A stretch of 64,000 nucleotides of DNA from the NCBI GenBank assembly GCA_937958265.1, contig CALGNX010000003.1:124001-188000 (forward strand), in the 5' to 3' direction. Made by a program: the position numbers and the translations under genes. The DNA comes from an uncultured Algibacter sp. Its GTDB lineage: Bacteria > Bacteroidota > Bacteroidia > Flavobacteriales > Flavobacteriaceae. Under the pieces are notes generated by a model. It was given only the letters and a program-made list of their open reading frames with translations. It did not search any database and had not been told where the DNA came from. Positions 54,101-63,086 of the stretch are shown here, in pieces. Positions within the stretch are counted from its first letter, which is position 1. Each line of letters begins with the position of its first letter.

Positions 54101-57100
54101 ACTGTAAGGAGGTATTCCTGCAGTTGCCAAAGCTACATCTATTACAAAATTGCCTTCTGCAATGGTACATTGATTATTTAAAGTTGCAGTAATCATAGGC
54201 TCCGGGTCCAATGGTAAAACAATTACAGGTGTAGATTGAATACAATTATTAGCATCTTTAACATGTACAAAATAACTATTTGCATTTACATTAAAAGTAC
54301 TTGCAGTATTCCATAAAGGATCTGTAGCAAGGGGCTGTGCCATTGATGTTGTTAGTTGATACTCGTAAGGTGGTGTACCATCTGTCGCTATAGCACTTAT
54401 TACGCCTGAATTTGGGTTACAATTAGCATTTTTATCTACAGTTGCGTTAACATCTAAAATAATAGCCGATTCGGAAATATTAAAAGGAATAGTCACTATA
54501 CTACAACCCGAATTAGCACCCGATGTTTCATTAATTAAAACAAAATACTCCCCAAATGGTAATGGGCCTAGATTAGGTACAGAAAGTACACCTCCAGCTG
54601 GCACAACACCTGTTCCACTTATTGCTGTAGACGTAGTAGAAAGTGTATTATATATTTCATAAGTTACACTTGTAGGAACTGTATAAACGCTATTTATATC
54701 AAATGAAACATTACCATCTGCACTTCCTGTACAAGTAATATTATTTGAGGTTAAAGCAGTACCTGTTAAAGTAGACAATGTTGGTATAGCCATTGGAGCT
54801 GTTTCAAAGTAATAACAGCCAGTTAACTGATCAAAAACAATAAACGTATAAGTAACACCTGGAGTTAAATTGGTAAACACTGTTTGGCCACTACCAGGAG
54901 TAGTTTCATCTTGCCACGGCGCTGTAGTTGGCGATGTATAAACCATTCCTGGACCTGTATATATTGCAAAATAGTATGGCCCACTTCCTGCTAATGAGGT
55001 CCCTACTGCTACCGTTGCTGTTCCTCCTGAAATACAATCGGCAGTAGCACCTATAGAGATATCTAAATCGTCTGGTGGAGAGGCTACTAATATGTTTTCT
55101 TCAATTGCAGAACAGCCGTTTGCATCTGTTATTATAATTTCATACAACCCAAAATCAACAACTTCAAAAACTTGGGTAGCCCCTGTTTGATTTGTTATTC
55201 TGTTATTATAACCATTAACACCCGTAACATGATAAGTGTAGTTAGGCGTTCCGCCACTAACAGAATTAATAGTGATGCTGCCTAATGATACACCACCAGA
55301 CGCACAACTAATTGGAGTTACAGAATATTGTAAATCTATTAATAATGGCTCTATTATTGTTATAGTCTCTGTATCCACACATGAATTACCATCGGTAAGG
55401 GTAATCGTATAATTACCTGCAGGTAAGCTTGATGTTTGAGTGCCAAAATCGGTAGCAGTTGTTTCATTGAATACATTAATAAAAAACGGTGCTGTTCCCA
55501 CGGTATTATTAATTGTAATATCTATTGCAGCACTACTGTCGCCATTACATAAAACAGGTTGCGTTTGTACTACTGAAGAAATTTCTGGTAAAGAAATAGC
55601 ATTTATGGTTTGTTCCCCAGACTCAATAGTACAATTATTGGAATCGGTTATTTGAAATTGGAATACTCCATCTACAGGAACCACATAATTAAAAGATGTT
55701 CCTGGAACCATAACTGGCCCACCATAGGCCCCGCCATTAAATGATACGGCATAAGAATAAGGTGCTAATCCGCCTGAAATAGAGCCGTTAATTACACCAT
55801 CTGGTGATGTTGTACAATCCAAATTTTCAGTTATTATAGTACGTACTGTAATTGGAGGTAAAGGTGGTATTGTAAAAGTTTCACTGTAAGTACAACCATC
55901 GACATCTCTAACTTGGAAGGTATAAGTATCTGGGCTTAAACCTATAAATACATTTGAATTTTGATATGGTGTTGAAGCCCCTGAAGGTGCTATAATTTGA
56001 TATTCTAATGCAGGTGTTCCTCCTGTTGTTCCTGTAATAGTGACATCTGACGTTATGGATGGACAACTTACAGCAGTACTAGCAAAATCTAAATCTGTTG
56101 GAGGATTAAGTGGGTCAATAGTTATTGGTGCTGTTACAAATACACAACCATTAGCATCCCTTATTGTTACACTATAAGTGCCATTTCTTAACCCAGGAAA
56201 TGTTACTACTGGTTGAAAGTTGAGACCATCTAAACTATATGTATAAGGTGCAGTTCCTCCTGAAACTCCTGAGACAGTAATAACGCCATCTGAAATACAG
56301 CTATATGGTATTGTTAAAGTAGCTACACCCACAACCTCTCCTACTGTTGTAATGGTAACTGTTTCCGGTGTTGTAACACATACTTGCGGGCCAAAACTAT
56401 ACTCTACTAAAGTTTCATAATCGCCTTCTGCCAAACCAGTAAATACATTTGACGATGAAAATGTAACACCACTATCAATACTATAACGAAGCGTGTTTCC
56501 GTTAGGGTTACTAACGTTAAAGGTAATAACTCCAACATCACCAGCTTCTGCACATGTAATATCGGAAACATCAACAGTAAAATCGGGAGGAAGAATAGCA
56601 TCTACGCTTATAGTCGCTAACGCAGAACAGTTGTTATCATCTACAACTCTAATATTAAACACACCTGAAGCAGTAACAGGTATTGTTGGTACGGTTTGAA
56701 AAGCAGTTTGACCATTAACAAAGTAAAAATACGGAGGTGTTCCTCCTGTAGGATACACTGTTATTTCACCATCTACACAAGTTAACGGTGTAGTAACCGC
56801 AGCCGTTAACTCTAATAAAGTTGGCTCTACAATATCAATATCTTCTGTATAGACACAACCATCTTCCGTAGAAACATCAATGGTATAAGATCCTGTATTT
56901 AAATCTTCAAACGCATAGCTGTTTGGGTTTATTGGCCCAACGCTATTTACTAAAGTACCTCCTTGAGATATAGAAAAGAAATATTGAGGTCGTACATCAT
57001 TTGCTGCAATAGACACCGTACCTAAATCGCCATTACACAAAGGTTGCGCAATGGTTGTAGAAACTGTAAAGTCGGTTTGTCTAATTTGAACGTTTGGTAC

Positions 57101-59428
57101 GGTAAAGATACATGGATTTGGATTAACCCCTATTTGTTTAATGAATAAGGTGTAAATACCAGGCGTACTAATTGGAAACGTATTATCTGTTTGATAATTT
57201 GTTCCATCTATACTATATTCATAATTACTAGGTACATTCCCTATTGCAATTTCGCCCAAGGTTGTACAAAAAATATCTCGTGAAGTTACTGTAGGGGATA
57301 GTAAATTGGTGTAAACATTAAAATAAAACTGATTAAAACATCCACCATCATAATTTAGAGTTAACCTGAATTGCCCTCCAGTATCGGCGGTATAATTAGG
57401 CCCAGTTGCCACTTGATTCCATGTACATGCAGTATCTTCATTCGCACAATCTCGATTAACAACTGCGGCACAACTAGTTTCATCCAATTGTTCCCAAATA
57501 ATAGAAGTTGTATCTGTAATGTTTGTTTCTATAAGCCTAGGACCGTTACCACCACAAAGAAATATATTTGGTAATTCCCGTCCATCGTTTACACAAATAG
57601 CTACCTGATCTGCAAATGGAATTACAGGATTAGTAACATTAGCTCCAAAAAGAACAACATCAAATTGTTGATTTGTTGATTGACATGGTGCTATAGCTGT
57701 ATTAGTAACGTAGTAGCTATCTGTTTCTGTTACTGTTATTGATTGCGTTGTTGCAATTACTGGTACTCCCGAGGGGTTTCTAGACCAAGAATAGGTATCG
57801 TAACCAGCTCCCGATGTTAACACTGTACTAGCTCCACATAAAATAACATCCTCTGCAACACTGCAATCCAAATCGGCTAAAAAATTTGTTGCCGCTGGTG
57901 TAATTAAACAACCTGTATTGGTGTTAAAACTGGGATCGTCTGAGATTGTAAACGTTTGATTTAAAGTTCCACCATAAGTAGAATAAGCTTGATTAGTAAC
58001 AATATCCGAACACGCATCAACTAATAAACCACACGTTGCTACTACGGCAACCTTAAAGCGTATTTGTTGGAGTGGGTCATTTTGTTTAACAATATTATTT
58101 TCTACACTAAAAACAATTTCTCTAGTATTAGGATCGTAACTTTGTACGCTAACCCCATTTGGAAGCAAACCTAAATCTTCAGGAAAATTAAAAACAACAT
58201 TTATAGGTAATATATCTCTAATTGTGTAATTCGTAGCATCGTCATTTCCAATGTTTTGAAAAGTCAAAACGTAATTTAATTCATCCCCCAAATTTACTTC
58301 TGTATCTCCTACATTATTCCCCGCAGCGTCCTCAACTATTTTTGTTAAGACAATATCAGGCTCAATAATATCTACAGCTAATGAGAAAAAATAAGGAAAA
58401 TAGGTATCGCCTTGCGTTTGTAAACGAACGGTTGCCGAGGTAGCTCCATTCGCAATAACAGTATTTCCTGGATTTGGCACCGCTATAGTACCAGTATCAA
58501 AACCTAATGTATTGCGACTATTTGGATTTCTATTATTTACAGGTAAAGCACTAAGCTGTGTAACTGTACTATTAAAAAAATTATTAACGGGTCTATCTGC
58601 TGTAGATAGATTTAAACCGTTAAGTAGTAATTGATCGCCTTGTATGGGACTATCACCTTCCAAAGCTGCAAAAGCAAAATTTGCTCTAACAGGAGCTGGC
58701 GCAGGAAGTGTCCTAAACCCACTAACAGGAACATCTAAGCTAGGGTTTCCTGCTGCAAAAATAGAACTAAAACCATCAAAACTCGTAATAGATTTTCCTG
58801 GTAATGTTGGGTCTTCATAAACTATGTAAAGTGACCATCCGGCTGCATGACCAGTACGATTTGGAGGCCTAAACCTTCCCGTACGGCCCTCTGCTGAGGA
58901 TACATTTGCGACAGTATATGTTCCTAAATCTGTATTTAGGCTGGTAACAATATTTGTTACATCTGCATAACAAGCATAAGGAAAACTATTGCCACCATCC
59001 ACAGAATCACCATTAGCATCAAAAATAACGGTACCCACGATATCATTATACCCTCCTGAAGGACCTTTAAACTTCACAGAAGTAATAGGCTCTGAACCAG
59101 GCGTATTAGCTGCCCAATACAGACCTGCATGGATAATTCTGTAGCAACCCGGGTTAGGTACTTCTAGATCTGCGCTAGAAGAACTAAAGGTTGTTGGATC
59201 ATTATCAATATCAATATAAATCATGTTTCTATTATGATTTAAAATCGTTGTATTGTTAAAAGGAGCATTGCCTGGCCCTAAAATATTGTTTCCAATTAAC
59301 TGAATATCACCTTTTATATCCTGATTAAATCTAGGCGTAAAAGGAACAAAATTTTGTCCAAATATCTGAATACTAAAAAATAGCAACAATAAAACATATG
59401 CATTTTTCATATAAGTAGTTTTATTCAT
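51185..59428 (-). CDS. Giant T9SS-secreted SprB-like adhesin (2747 aa)
   Basis: Signal peptide (about 7-25, ending IFGQ), then a non-repetitive N-terminal region (about 26-360, with YIDIDNDPTTFSSSSADL) and a DUF11-like segment (about 360-500: DELNYVLTFQNIGNDDATNY). There follow more than 15 Ig-like SprB-type repeats of about 80-100 residues, each with a YxF/YxYxxxG and a ...TxDxxGC ending. The C-terminus is the T9SS type B sorting/gliding-associated domain (NYFTPNGDGNQDLWGPGC ... FDIFDRYGRKI). Cell-surface adhesin likely; gliding motility possible. It is followed by its PorP/SprF gene, and preceded by a PorP-like gene. Confidence 0.94.
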   Translation of the reverse strand: MNKTTYMKNAYVLLLLFFSIQIFGQNFVPFTPRFNQDIKGDIQLIGNNILGPGNAPFNNTTILNHNRNMIYIDIDNDPTTFSSSSADLEVPNPGCYRIIHAGLYWAANTPGSEPITSVKFKGPSGGYNDIVGTVIFDANGDSVDGGNSFPYACYADVTNIVTSLNTDLGTYTVANVSSAEGRTGRFRPPNRTGHAAGWSLYIVYEDPTLPGKSITSFDGFSSIFAAGNPSLDVPVSGFRTLPAPAPVRANFAFAALEGDSPIQGDQLLLNGLNLSTADRPVNNFFNSTVTQLSALPVNNRNPNSRNTLGFDTGTIAVPNPGNTVIANGATSATVRLQTQGDTYFPYFFSLAVDIIEPDIVLTKIVEDAAGNNVGDTEVNLGDELNYVLTFQNIGNDDATNYTIRDILPINVVFNFPEDLGLLPNGVSVQSYDPNTREIVFSVENNIVKQNDPLQQIRFKVAVVATCGLLVDACSDIVTNQAYSTYGGTLNQTFTISDDPSFNTNTGCLITPAATNFLADLDCSVAEDVILCGASTVLTSGAGYDTYSWSRNPSGVPVIATTQSITVTETDSYYVTNTAIAPCQSTNQQFDVVLFGANVTNPVIPFADQVAICVNDGRELPNIFLCGGNGPRLIETNITDTTSIIWEQLDETSCAAVVNRDCANEDTACTWNQVATGPNYTADTGGQFRLTLNYDGGCFNQFYFNVYTNLLSPTVTSRDIFCTTLGEIAIGNVPSNYEYSIDGTNYQTDNTFPISTPGIYTLFIKQIGVNPNPCIFTVPNVQIRQTDFTVSTTIAQPLCNGDLGTVSIAANDVRPQYFFSISQGGTLVNSVGPINPNSYAFEDLNTGSYTIDVSTEDGCVYTEDIDIVEPTLLELTAAVTTPLTCVDGEITVYPTGGTPPYFYFVNGQTAFQTVPTIPVTASGVFNIRVVDDNNCSALATISVDAILPPDFTVDVSDITCAEAGDVGVITFNVSNPNGNTLRYSIDSGVTFSSSNVFTGLAEGDYETLVEYSFGPQVCVTTPETVTITTVGEVVGVATLTIPYSCISDGVITVSGVSGGTAPYTYSLDGLNFQPVVTFPGLRNGTYSVTIRDANGCVFVTAPITIDPLNPPTDLDFASTAVSCPSITSDVTITGTTGGTPALEYQIIAPSGASTPYQNSNVFIGLSPDTYTFQVRDVDGCTYSETFTIPPLPPITVRTIITENLDCTTSPDGVINGSISGGLAPYSYAVSFNGGAYGGPVMVPGTSFNYVVPVDGVFQFQITDSNNCTIESGEQTINAISLPEISSVVQTQPVLCNGDSSAAIDITINNTVGTAPFFINVFNETTATDFGTQTSSLPAGNYTITLTDGNSCVDTETITIIEPLLIDLQYSVTPISCASGGVSLGSITINSVSGGTPNYTYHVTGVNGYNNRITNQTGATQVFEVVDFGLYEIIITDANGCSAIEENILVASPPDDLDISIGATADCISGGTATVAVGTSLAGSGPYYFAIYTGPGMVYTSPTTAPWQDETTPGSGQTVFTNLTPGVTYTFIVFDQLTGCYYFETAPMAIPTLSTLTGTALTSNNITCTGSADGNVSFDINSVYTVPTSVTYEIYNTLSTTSTAISGTGVVPAGGVLSVPNLGPLPFGEYFVLINETSGANSGCSIVTIPFNISESAIILDVNATVDKNANCNPNSGVISAIATDGTPPYEYQLTTSMAQPLATDPLWNTASTFNVNANSYFVHVKDANNCIQSTPVIVLPLDPEPMITATLNNQCTIAEGNFVIDVALATAGIPPYSISVNGGAFQTRPTPFSITNLASGTHTVEIQDANGCGNLVSVNIEAPIAITSADVTQQPSCDSDDGEITVIGSGGSGSYMYSISPSPASITLVGNVFSNVPPGTYSVTITDTVTSCFDDIPVILQEATSPIITALPNQVTCFGDNNGTIALSVTGYSGAYTYEVFDNASNSIFGVVNANTSINPELISGLLAGTYTVEVTENLAPFCSATVTAIIQSPLGPLTLSANETANVSCDDDKGIIVATGTGGWGDYEYELTGTVSIPYASNGTFDNLSAGSYTVNLRDAGGCIVSETIILDLPTPIDGTISATPNLLTCFGDTNARITVAVTGGQGSNYSYTLNRLAPTVNTSGPQTLNVFNDLGVGTYNVSVTDGFNCNFTTDNVTITQPMPVQANLVRTISQTCTTQSVLTLSASGGTGNYEYSDSASFATILGTFSTSISIPVTPGTYAYYVRDINGCVANVSNTITIDVLPMLTVQLDTSNTQINCNGDDNGIIVAVAEGGLGSYVYTLEDFLGNPVLPVTQNSPGVFSNLGAGDYQVQVTSGDCLETSAIVPVTNSAAPLNVTINPIDVTCNGENDGSLEITASGGSGILKYAISPQLDQFFDIDIVENLAPGNYDIIVQDVLGCFALLNFDIVEPAPLGLTYTIISESPCEGDTVGEFTIQLLGGEPPYSVSLDDITYIQLPVGTTSYTFNGLEGGEKSVYVLDSENCGGNSPFSIPLRESVILDPIANISYECNNDLVNNTSVVTNTVTVNVDSSITDTSVLEYALDGNPFATGTGIFQNLTPGPHSIEVRHPNGCVDITDNAIPFIIETFTPLALSLEDGSLNEIVALTSGGVAPYEYRLNDGAFSDVNTFLIFASGDYTVTVIDANGCEATATRFFEFVDICIPNYFTPNGDGNQDLWGPGCANQYRNLTFDIFDRYGRKIATLRIGDKWDGKYKGVELPSGDYWYIVKLNEPQDNREFVGNFTLYR

Positions 59429-59724
59429 ATTTGATTATATTAATTATTTCTTTTAATTACAGTTAATTGCACATTACCATTATATATCGCAATAAACCAA
59501 GCTAATATTTAAAAGTAGTATTCTACAAATAACTTTATTTAAAGCCAATACCAAAGTGTGCTCACAATTTGTTTTTAATAACCAAGTCTTATAACCGCTG
59601 GTTGCTGTAAATTACAAAAACAACTAAAAGACAAATCATTACACACTAATTTATTTAAAACAACAAATAGTATTATATACTATACGTTAAAATTCTTAAA
59701 ATAGATTTTATATAAATACAATTT
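59429..59724. other. Intergenic before the giant adhesin
   Basis: About 296 AT-rich bases between the 59725 gene and the adhesin gene on the same strand. It probably holds the adhesin's promoter, but no convincing -7 box was identified. Confidence 0.4.
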
Positions 59725-62700
59725 CTACTTTTCAATTTTTACCAAAGACATTTCACCATTATACGGCTTATTCCCTTTATTGGCATCTAAAGATAGTTTT
59801 GCTGTACCGATATCCTCAAAACGATCATAATAGATGTAATACTTATTTGTATTTAAATCAAAGAAAAAGTTAATATCTTTTTCACCAGCAGCTACAGCTT
59901 TTTTCAAAAATGCATCTCTTTTATCTACATCATTATGAACTGCTACAACCAAATAATAACCGTTTTTTTCATTTTTTACACCTTTAACAATTTGTATATT
60001 ACTTAAAGGTTCGCCAAAGTCAAAATCATCCGCCGTTAATGGCTCTGTACTTCTTGGTGTTAACTGTTGTATTTTTTTTAAGGCAGCTCTATCTTTATTA
60101 TAACGATCATCCTTACTATCATAAGCTGCTCGTTTAATTCTTCTGTTCCTTTCTATATCTGTAGCGACTTTAATATTACCTAAAGATGCCACTAAATTTT
60201 CTTTAGCTCTAAGTGCCTTATTCTGTTCTTCTTTAAGGTTTTGAATAGTACTTAAATACTGTTTATTAACAACATCGTTCTTATTATCTCTCTTTTTAAG
60301 TCGCTGATTGTAAATTTGCTCTATTTTCTTAATTTCAGCACTCCTTGTTTTAATAGAATTATCAATCTTCAATTTTAAATCTTCTATAACAGCATTTTCA
60401 GCCGAAACACTTTTAAATGCTTTAGGTGCACTAACAATACCTTGCTCGCTTAAGTCGTTCTCTTCCTTTAAATCTTTCAAATCTTGCTGCTTAATCGCAA
60501 CTTTATCATTTAATTTTTCAATTAATTCTTTCTGCTTGTTACGCCCATCTTCTGTAGACTTAATGAATCCTAGTAATACTTCATCTAATACTATTTCCTT
60601 TATTTCTTCTTCCTTAGTTTTTGTTTCTGCTGCAAATTTTGATTCTTCACGTGCTTCTTCTTCCGCCTTTAATCGCGCGGCTTCGGCTAAGCGTGTTTTT
60701 TCAGCTTCCGCTTGAGCTATCCTTGCTAATTCTGCTTGACGCGCTTCTTCTTCCGCCTTTAATCGCGCCGCTTCAGCCAATCTCGTTTTTTCAGCTTCCG
60801 CTTGAGCTATCCTTGCTAATTCTGCTTGACGCGCTTCCTCTTCTGCCTTTAATCGGGCTGCTTCAGCTAAGCGTGTTTTTTCAGCTTCGGCTTGTGCTAT
60901 CCTTGCTAATTCTGCTTGACGCGCTTCCTCTTCTGCCTTTAATCGCGCGGCTTCGGCTAAGCGTGTTTTTTCAGCTTCGGCTTGTGCTGTCCTTGCTAAT
61001 TCTGCTTGACGCGCTTCCTCTTCTGCCTTTAATCGGGCTGCTTCAGCTAAGCGTGTTTTTTCAGCTTCGGCTTGAGCTATCCTTGCTAATTCTGCTTGAC
61101 GCGCTTCCTCTTCCGCCTTTAATCTCGCGGCTTCAGCTAAGCGTGTTTTTTCAGCTTCGGCTTGAGCTATCCTTGCTAATTCTGCTTGACGTGCTTCCTC
61201 TTCCGCCTTTAATCGCGCGGCTTCAGCTAAGCGTGTTTTTTCAGCTTCGGCTTGAGCTATCCTTGCTAATTCTGCCTGACGTGCTTCCTCTTCCGCCTTT
61301 AATCGCGCCGCTTCAGCCAATCTCGTTTTTTCAGCTTCGGCTTGAGCTATCCTTGCTAATTCTGCTTGACGCGCTTCCTCTTCTGCCTTTAATCGGGCTG
61401 CTTCAGCTAAGCGTGTTTTTTCAGCTTCCCCTTGAGCTATCCTTGCTAATTCTGCTTGACGTGCTTCCTCTTCTGCCTTTAATCGCGCGGCTTCGGCTAA
61501 GCGTGTTTTTTCAGCTTCCCCTTGAGCTACCCTTGCTAATTCTGCTTGACGCGCTTCCTCTTCTGCCTTTAATCTCGCGGCTTCAGCTAAGCGTGTTTTT
61601 TCAGCTTCCACTTGGGCTACCCTTGCTAATTCTGCTTGACGTGCTTCCCCTTCTGCCTTTAATCGGGCTGCTTCAGCTAATCTCGTTTTTTCAGATCCTT
61701 CTTGGGCTACCCTTGCTAATTCTGCTTGACGCGCTTCCTCTTCCGCCTTTAATCTTGCGGCTTCAGCCAATCGTGTTTTTTCAGCTTCCGCTTGGGCTAC
61801 CCTTGCTAATTCTGCTTGACGTGCTTCCTCTTCTTCAACTCTTTTTGTTATCCTAGACCGTGCATCTTCTTGCTTCTTAAGCCGTGCTAACCTAAGGCGT
61901 TCTGCTTCTGCAGCTCTTTCTTCTCTTACACGAGCTCTTTCGGCTAGTTTTAACTGATTTTGTTCTTCAACCTTACGCTTTGCTAAAGCAAGCTTTTCAG
62001 CTTTTTCCTCTTTATATTTTTCTATCCTTGCTTTCTCTAAGGCCTTTGCTTCAAGATTTTTTTCTGGTGATTTGGAGTTAATTCTATTTTGCGACTTTCT
62101 GCGCCGGGCTAACCTGCTCCTTTTACTTCCCGAACCTATTAATAACGCCTGCTCTTCATCATCGCCATTATATATATAATTCTTTCTATTTACAAATTTG
62201 TAGGCCAAGGTAAGGTCATGAGAATTTCCAAAATCTGAGAACCTTCCCGCTCCCTTTTCATAATTGTATTCAAGAGCTATCTGAGGGCTTATATTTATGC
62301 CAAAACCAGCAGTTAAAGCATATAAGCTATTATATCCGCCCTGAACCCAAATACCTTTTGGCACCATTAATAAGGCCATAGCAGAAATAATTGTTACTTT
62401 ATTTTTAAACTCGGTACTTATTAAGCCTGTAAATCTGCTCTCATCAAAAAAACCACGGCTATCCAAATATCCAGTATACATACCATGCGCTTGAATAGTT
62501 TGTTCTGGATTATCTTCAATAATTTGAGAATTAGTTAAATTATAGGATACAAAATTGTTAAGAGATACTCCAAAATCGAAAAACCCAGAACCATAATTTA
62601 TTCCAGGATTTATTGTAACAATAGAATTTGATGGAAAATTATCTAACGAAGCATCTGGCGATTGGGCCACAACACGGCCAAGACCTGTTTGGTAGAACCC

Positions 62701-63084
62701 TAAATTTGTCCCAAAACTTAAATTACTCTCCCTACCTAGCGTGGCGTTGTAAGTAAAATTAGCAACACCTCCAAAAGTTGATAAAACACCAAAATTTTGC
62801 TGAAAAAGCGTTAATCCAGAACCTATATTTTCTGAAAACCTCCCTGAAAAATTTAACAAATAAGTTTCGGGTGCATTGTCAAACTGAACCCACTCGCGCT
62901 TATTATTTATACTAATGTATTTGTTTTGTTCTCTAACAAAGCTGAAAGTTGGATTTATAAATTGACGATTAAATTTCAAGGAATTTCTTGAAGGTATATT
63001 AAACGCAACAACTCCACCTGCTTGCGGATAGAGTTGCTGTGTAATACAGAATATTAACAATAAAGAGTATAAAATTTTTCTCAT
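59725..63084 (-). CDS. PorP/SprF-like protein with 13 helical repeats and a SPOR-like C-terminus
   Basis: 1119 residues. A signal peptide (about 1-21) precedes a PorP/SprF outer-membrane barrel domain (about 22-300; RQFINPTFSFVREQNKYISI, ALEYNYEKGAGRFSDFG). Then comes a basic linker (SKRSRLARRRKSQN) and an E/K/R-rich helix (about 330-417), then thirteen 30-residue repeats (about 417-811; LARIAQAEAEKTRLAEAARL + KAEEEARQAE). A second coiled coil (about 812-1010) and a SPOR-like domain (about 1020-1119, NIQIVKGVKNEKNGYYLVVAVH) follow. It suggests an outer-membrane protein with a long periplasmic arm reaching peptidoglycan. It starts two bases after the upstream adhesin gene. Confidence 0.88.
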   Translation of the reverse strand: MRKILYSLLLIFCITQQLYPQAGGVVAFNIPSRNSLKFNRQFINPTFSFVREQNKYISINNKREWVQFDNAPETYLLNFSGRFSENIGSGLTLFQQNFGVLSTFGGVANFTYNATLGRESNLSFGTNLGFYQTGLGRVVAQSPDASLDNFPSNSIVTINPGINYGSGFFDFGVSLNNFVSYNLTNSQIIEDNPEQTIQAHGMYTGYLDSRGFFDESRFTGLISTEFKNKVTIISAMALLMVPKGIWVQGGYNSLYALTAGFGINISPQIALEYNYEKGAGRFSDFGNSHDLTLAYKFVNRKNYIYNGDDEEQALLIGSGSKRSRLARRRKSQNRINSKSPEKNLEAKALEKARIEKYKEEKAEKLALAKRKVEEQNQLKLAERARVREERAAEAERLRLARLKKQEDARSRITKRVEEEEARQAELARVAQAEAEKTRLAEAARLKAEEEARQAELARVAQEGSEKTRLAEAARLKAEGEARQAELARVAQVEAEKTRLAEAARLKAEEEARQAELARVAQGEAEKTRLAEAARLKAEEEARQAELARIAQGEAEKTRLAEAARLKAEEEARQAELARIAQAEAEKTRLAEAARLKAEEEARQAELARIAQAEAEKTRLAEAARLKAEEEARQAELARIAQAEAEKTRLAEAARLKAEEEARQAELARIAQAEAEKTRLAEAARLKAEEEARQAELARTAQAEAEKTRLAEAARLKAEEEARQAELARIAQAEAEKTRLAEAARLKAEEEARQAELARIAQAEAEKTRLAEAARLKAEEEARQAELARIAQAEAEKTRLAEAARLKAEEEAREESKFAAETKTKEEEIKEIVLDEVLLGFIKSTEDGRNKQKELIEKLNDKVAIKQQDLKDLKEENDLSEQGIVSAPKAFKSVSAENAVIEDLKLKIDNSIKTRSAEIKKIEQIYNQRLKKRDNKNDVVNKQYLSTIQNLKEEQNKALRAKENLVASLGNIKVATDIERNRRIKRAAYDSKDDRYNKDRAALKKIQQLTPRSTEPLTADDFDFGEPLSNIQIVKGVKNEKNGYYLVVAVHNDVDKRDAFLKKAVAAGEKDINFFFDLNTNKYYIYYDRFEDIGTAKLSLDANKGNKPYNGEMSLVKIEK
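60651..61832 (-). repeat. 90-bp tandem repeat array (13 units)
   Basis: Thirteen 90-base units (anchor CCTTGCTAATTCTGCTTGAC at 60721, then every 90 bases to 61801) encode the 30-residue helical repeats. Units differ mainly at synonymous sites; substitutions cluster in the units nearest the gene's 5' end (61441-61830). Recent expansion or gene conversion is likely. Confidence 0.93.
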
Positions 63085-63086
63085 AA

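Noticed and set aside
60621-61856. A 411-codon Leu/Pro-rich open frame on the plus strand
   Set aside because: It is the complement of the 90-bp repeat array; the lack of stops is a by-product of the repeat, and the sequence looks like no protein.
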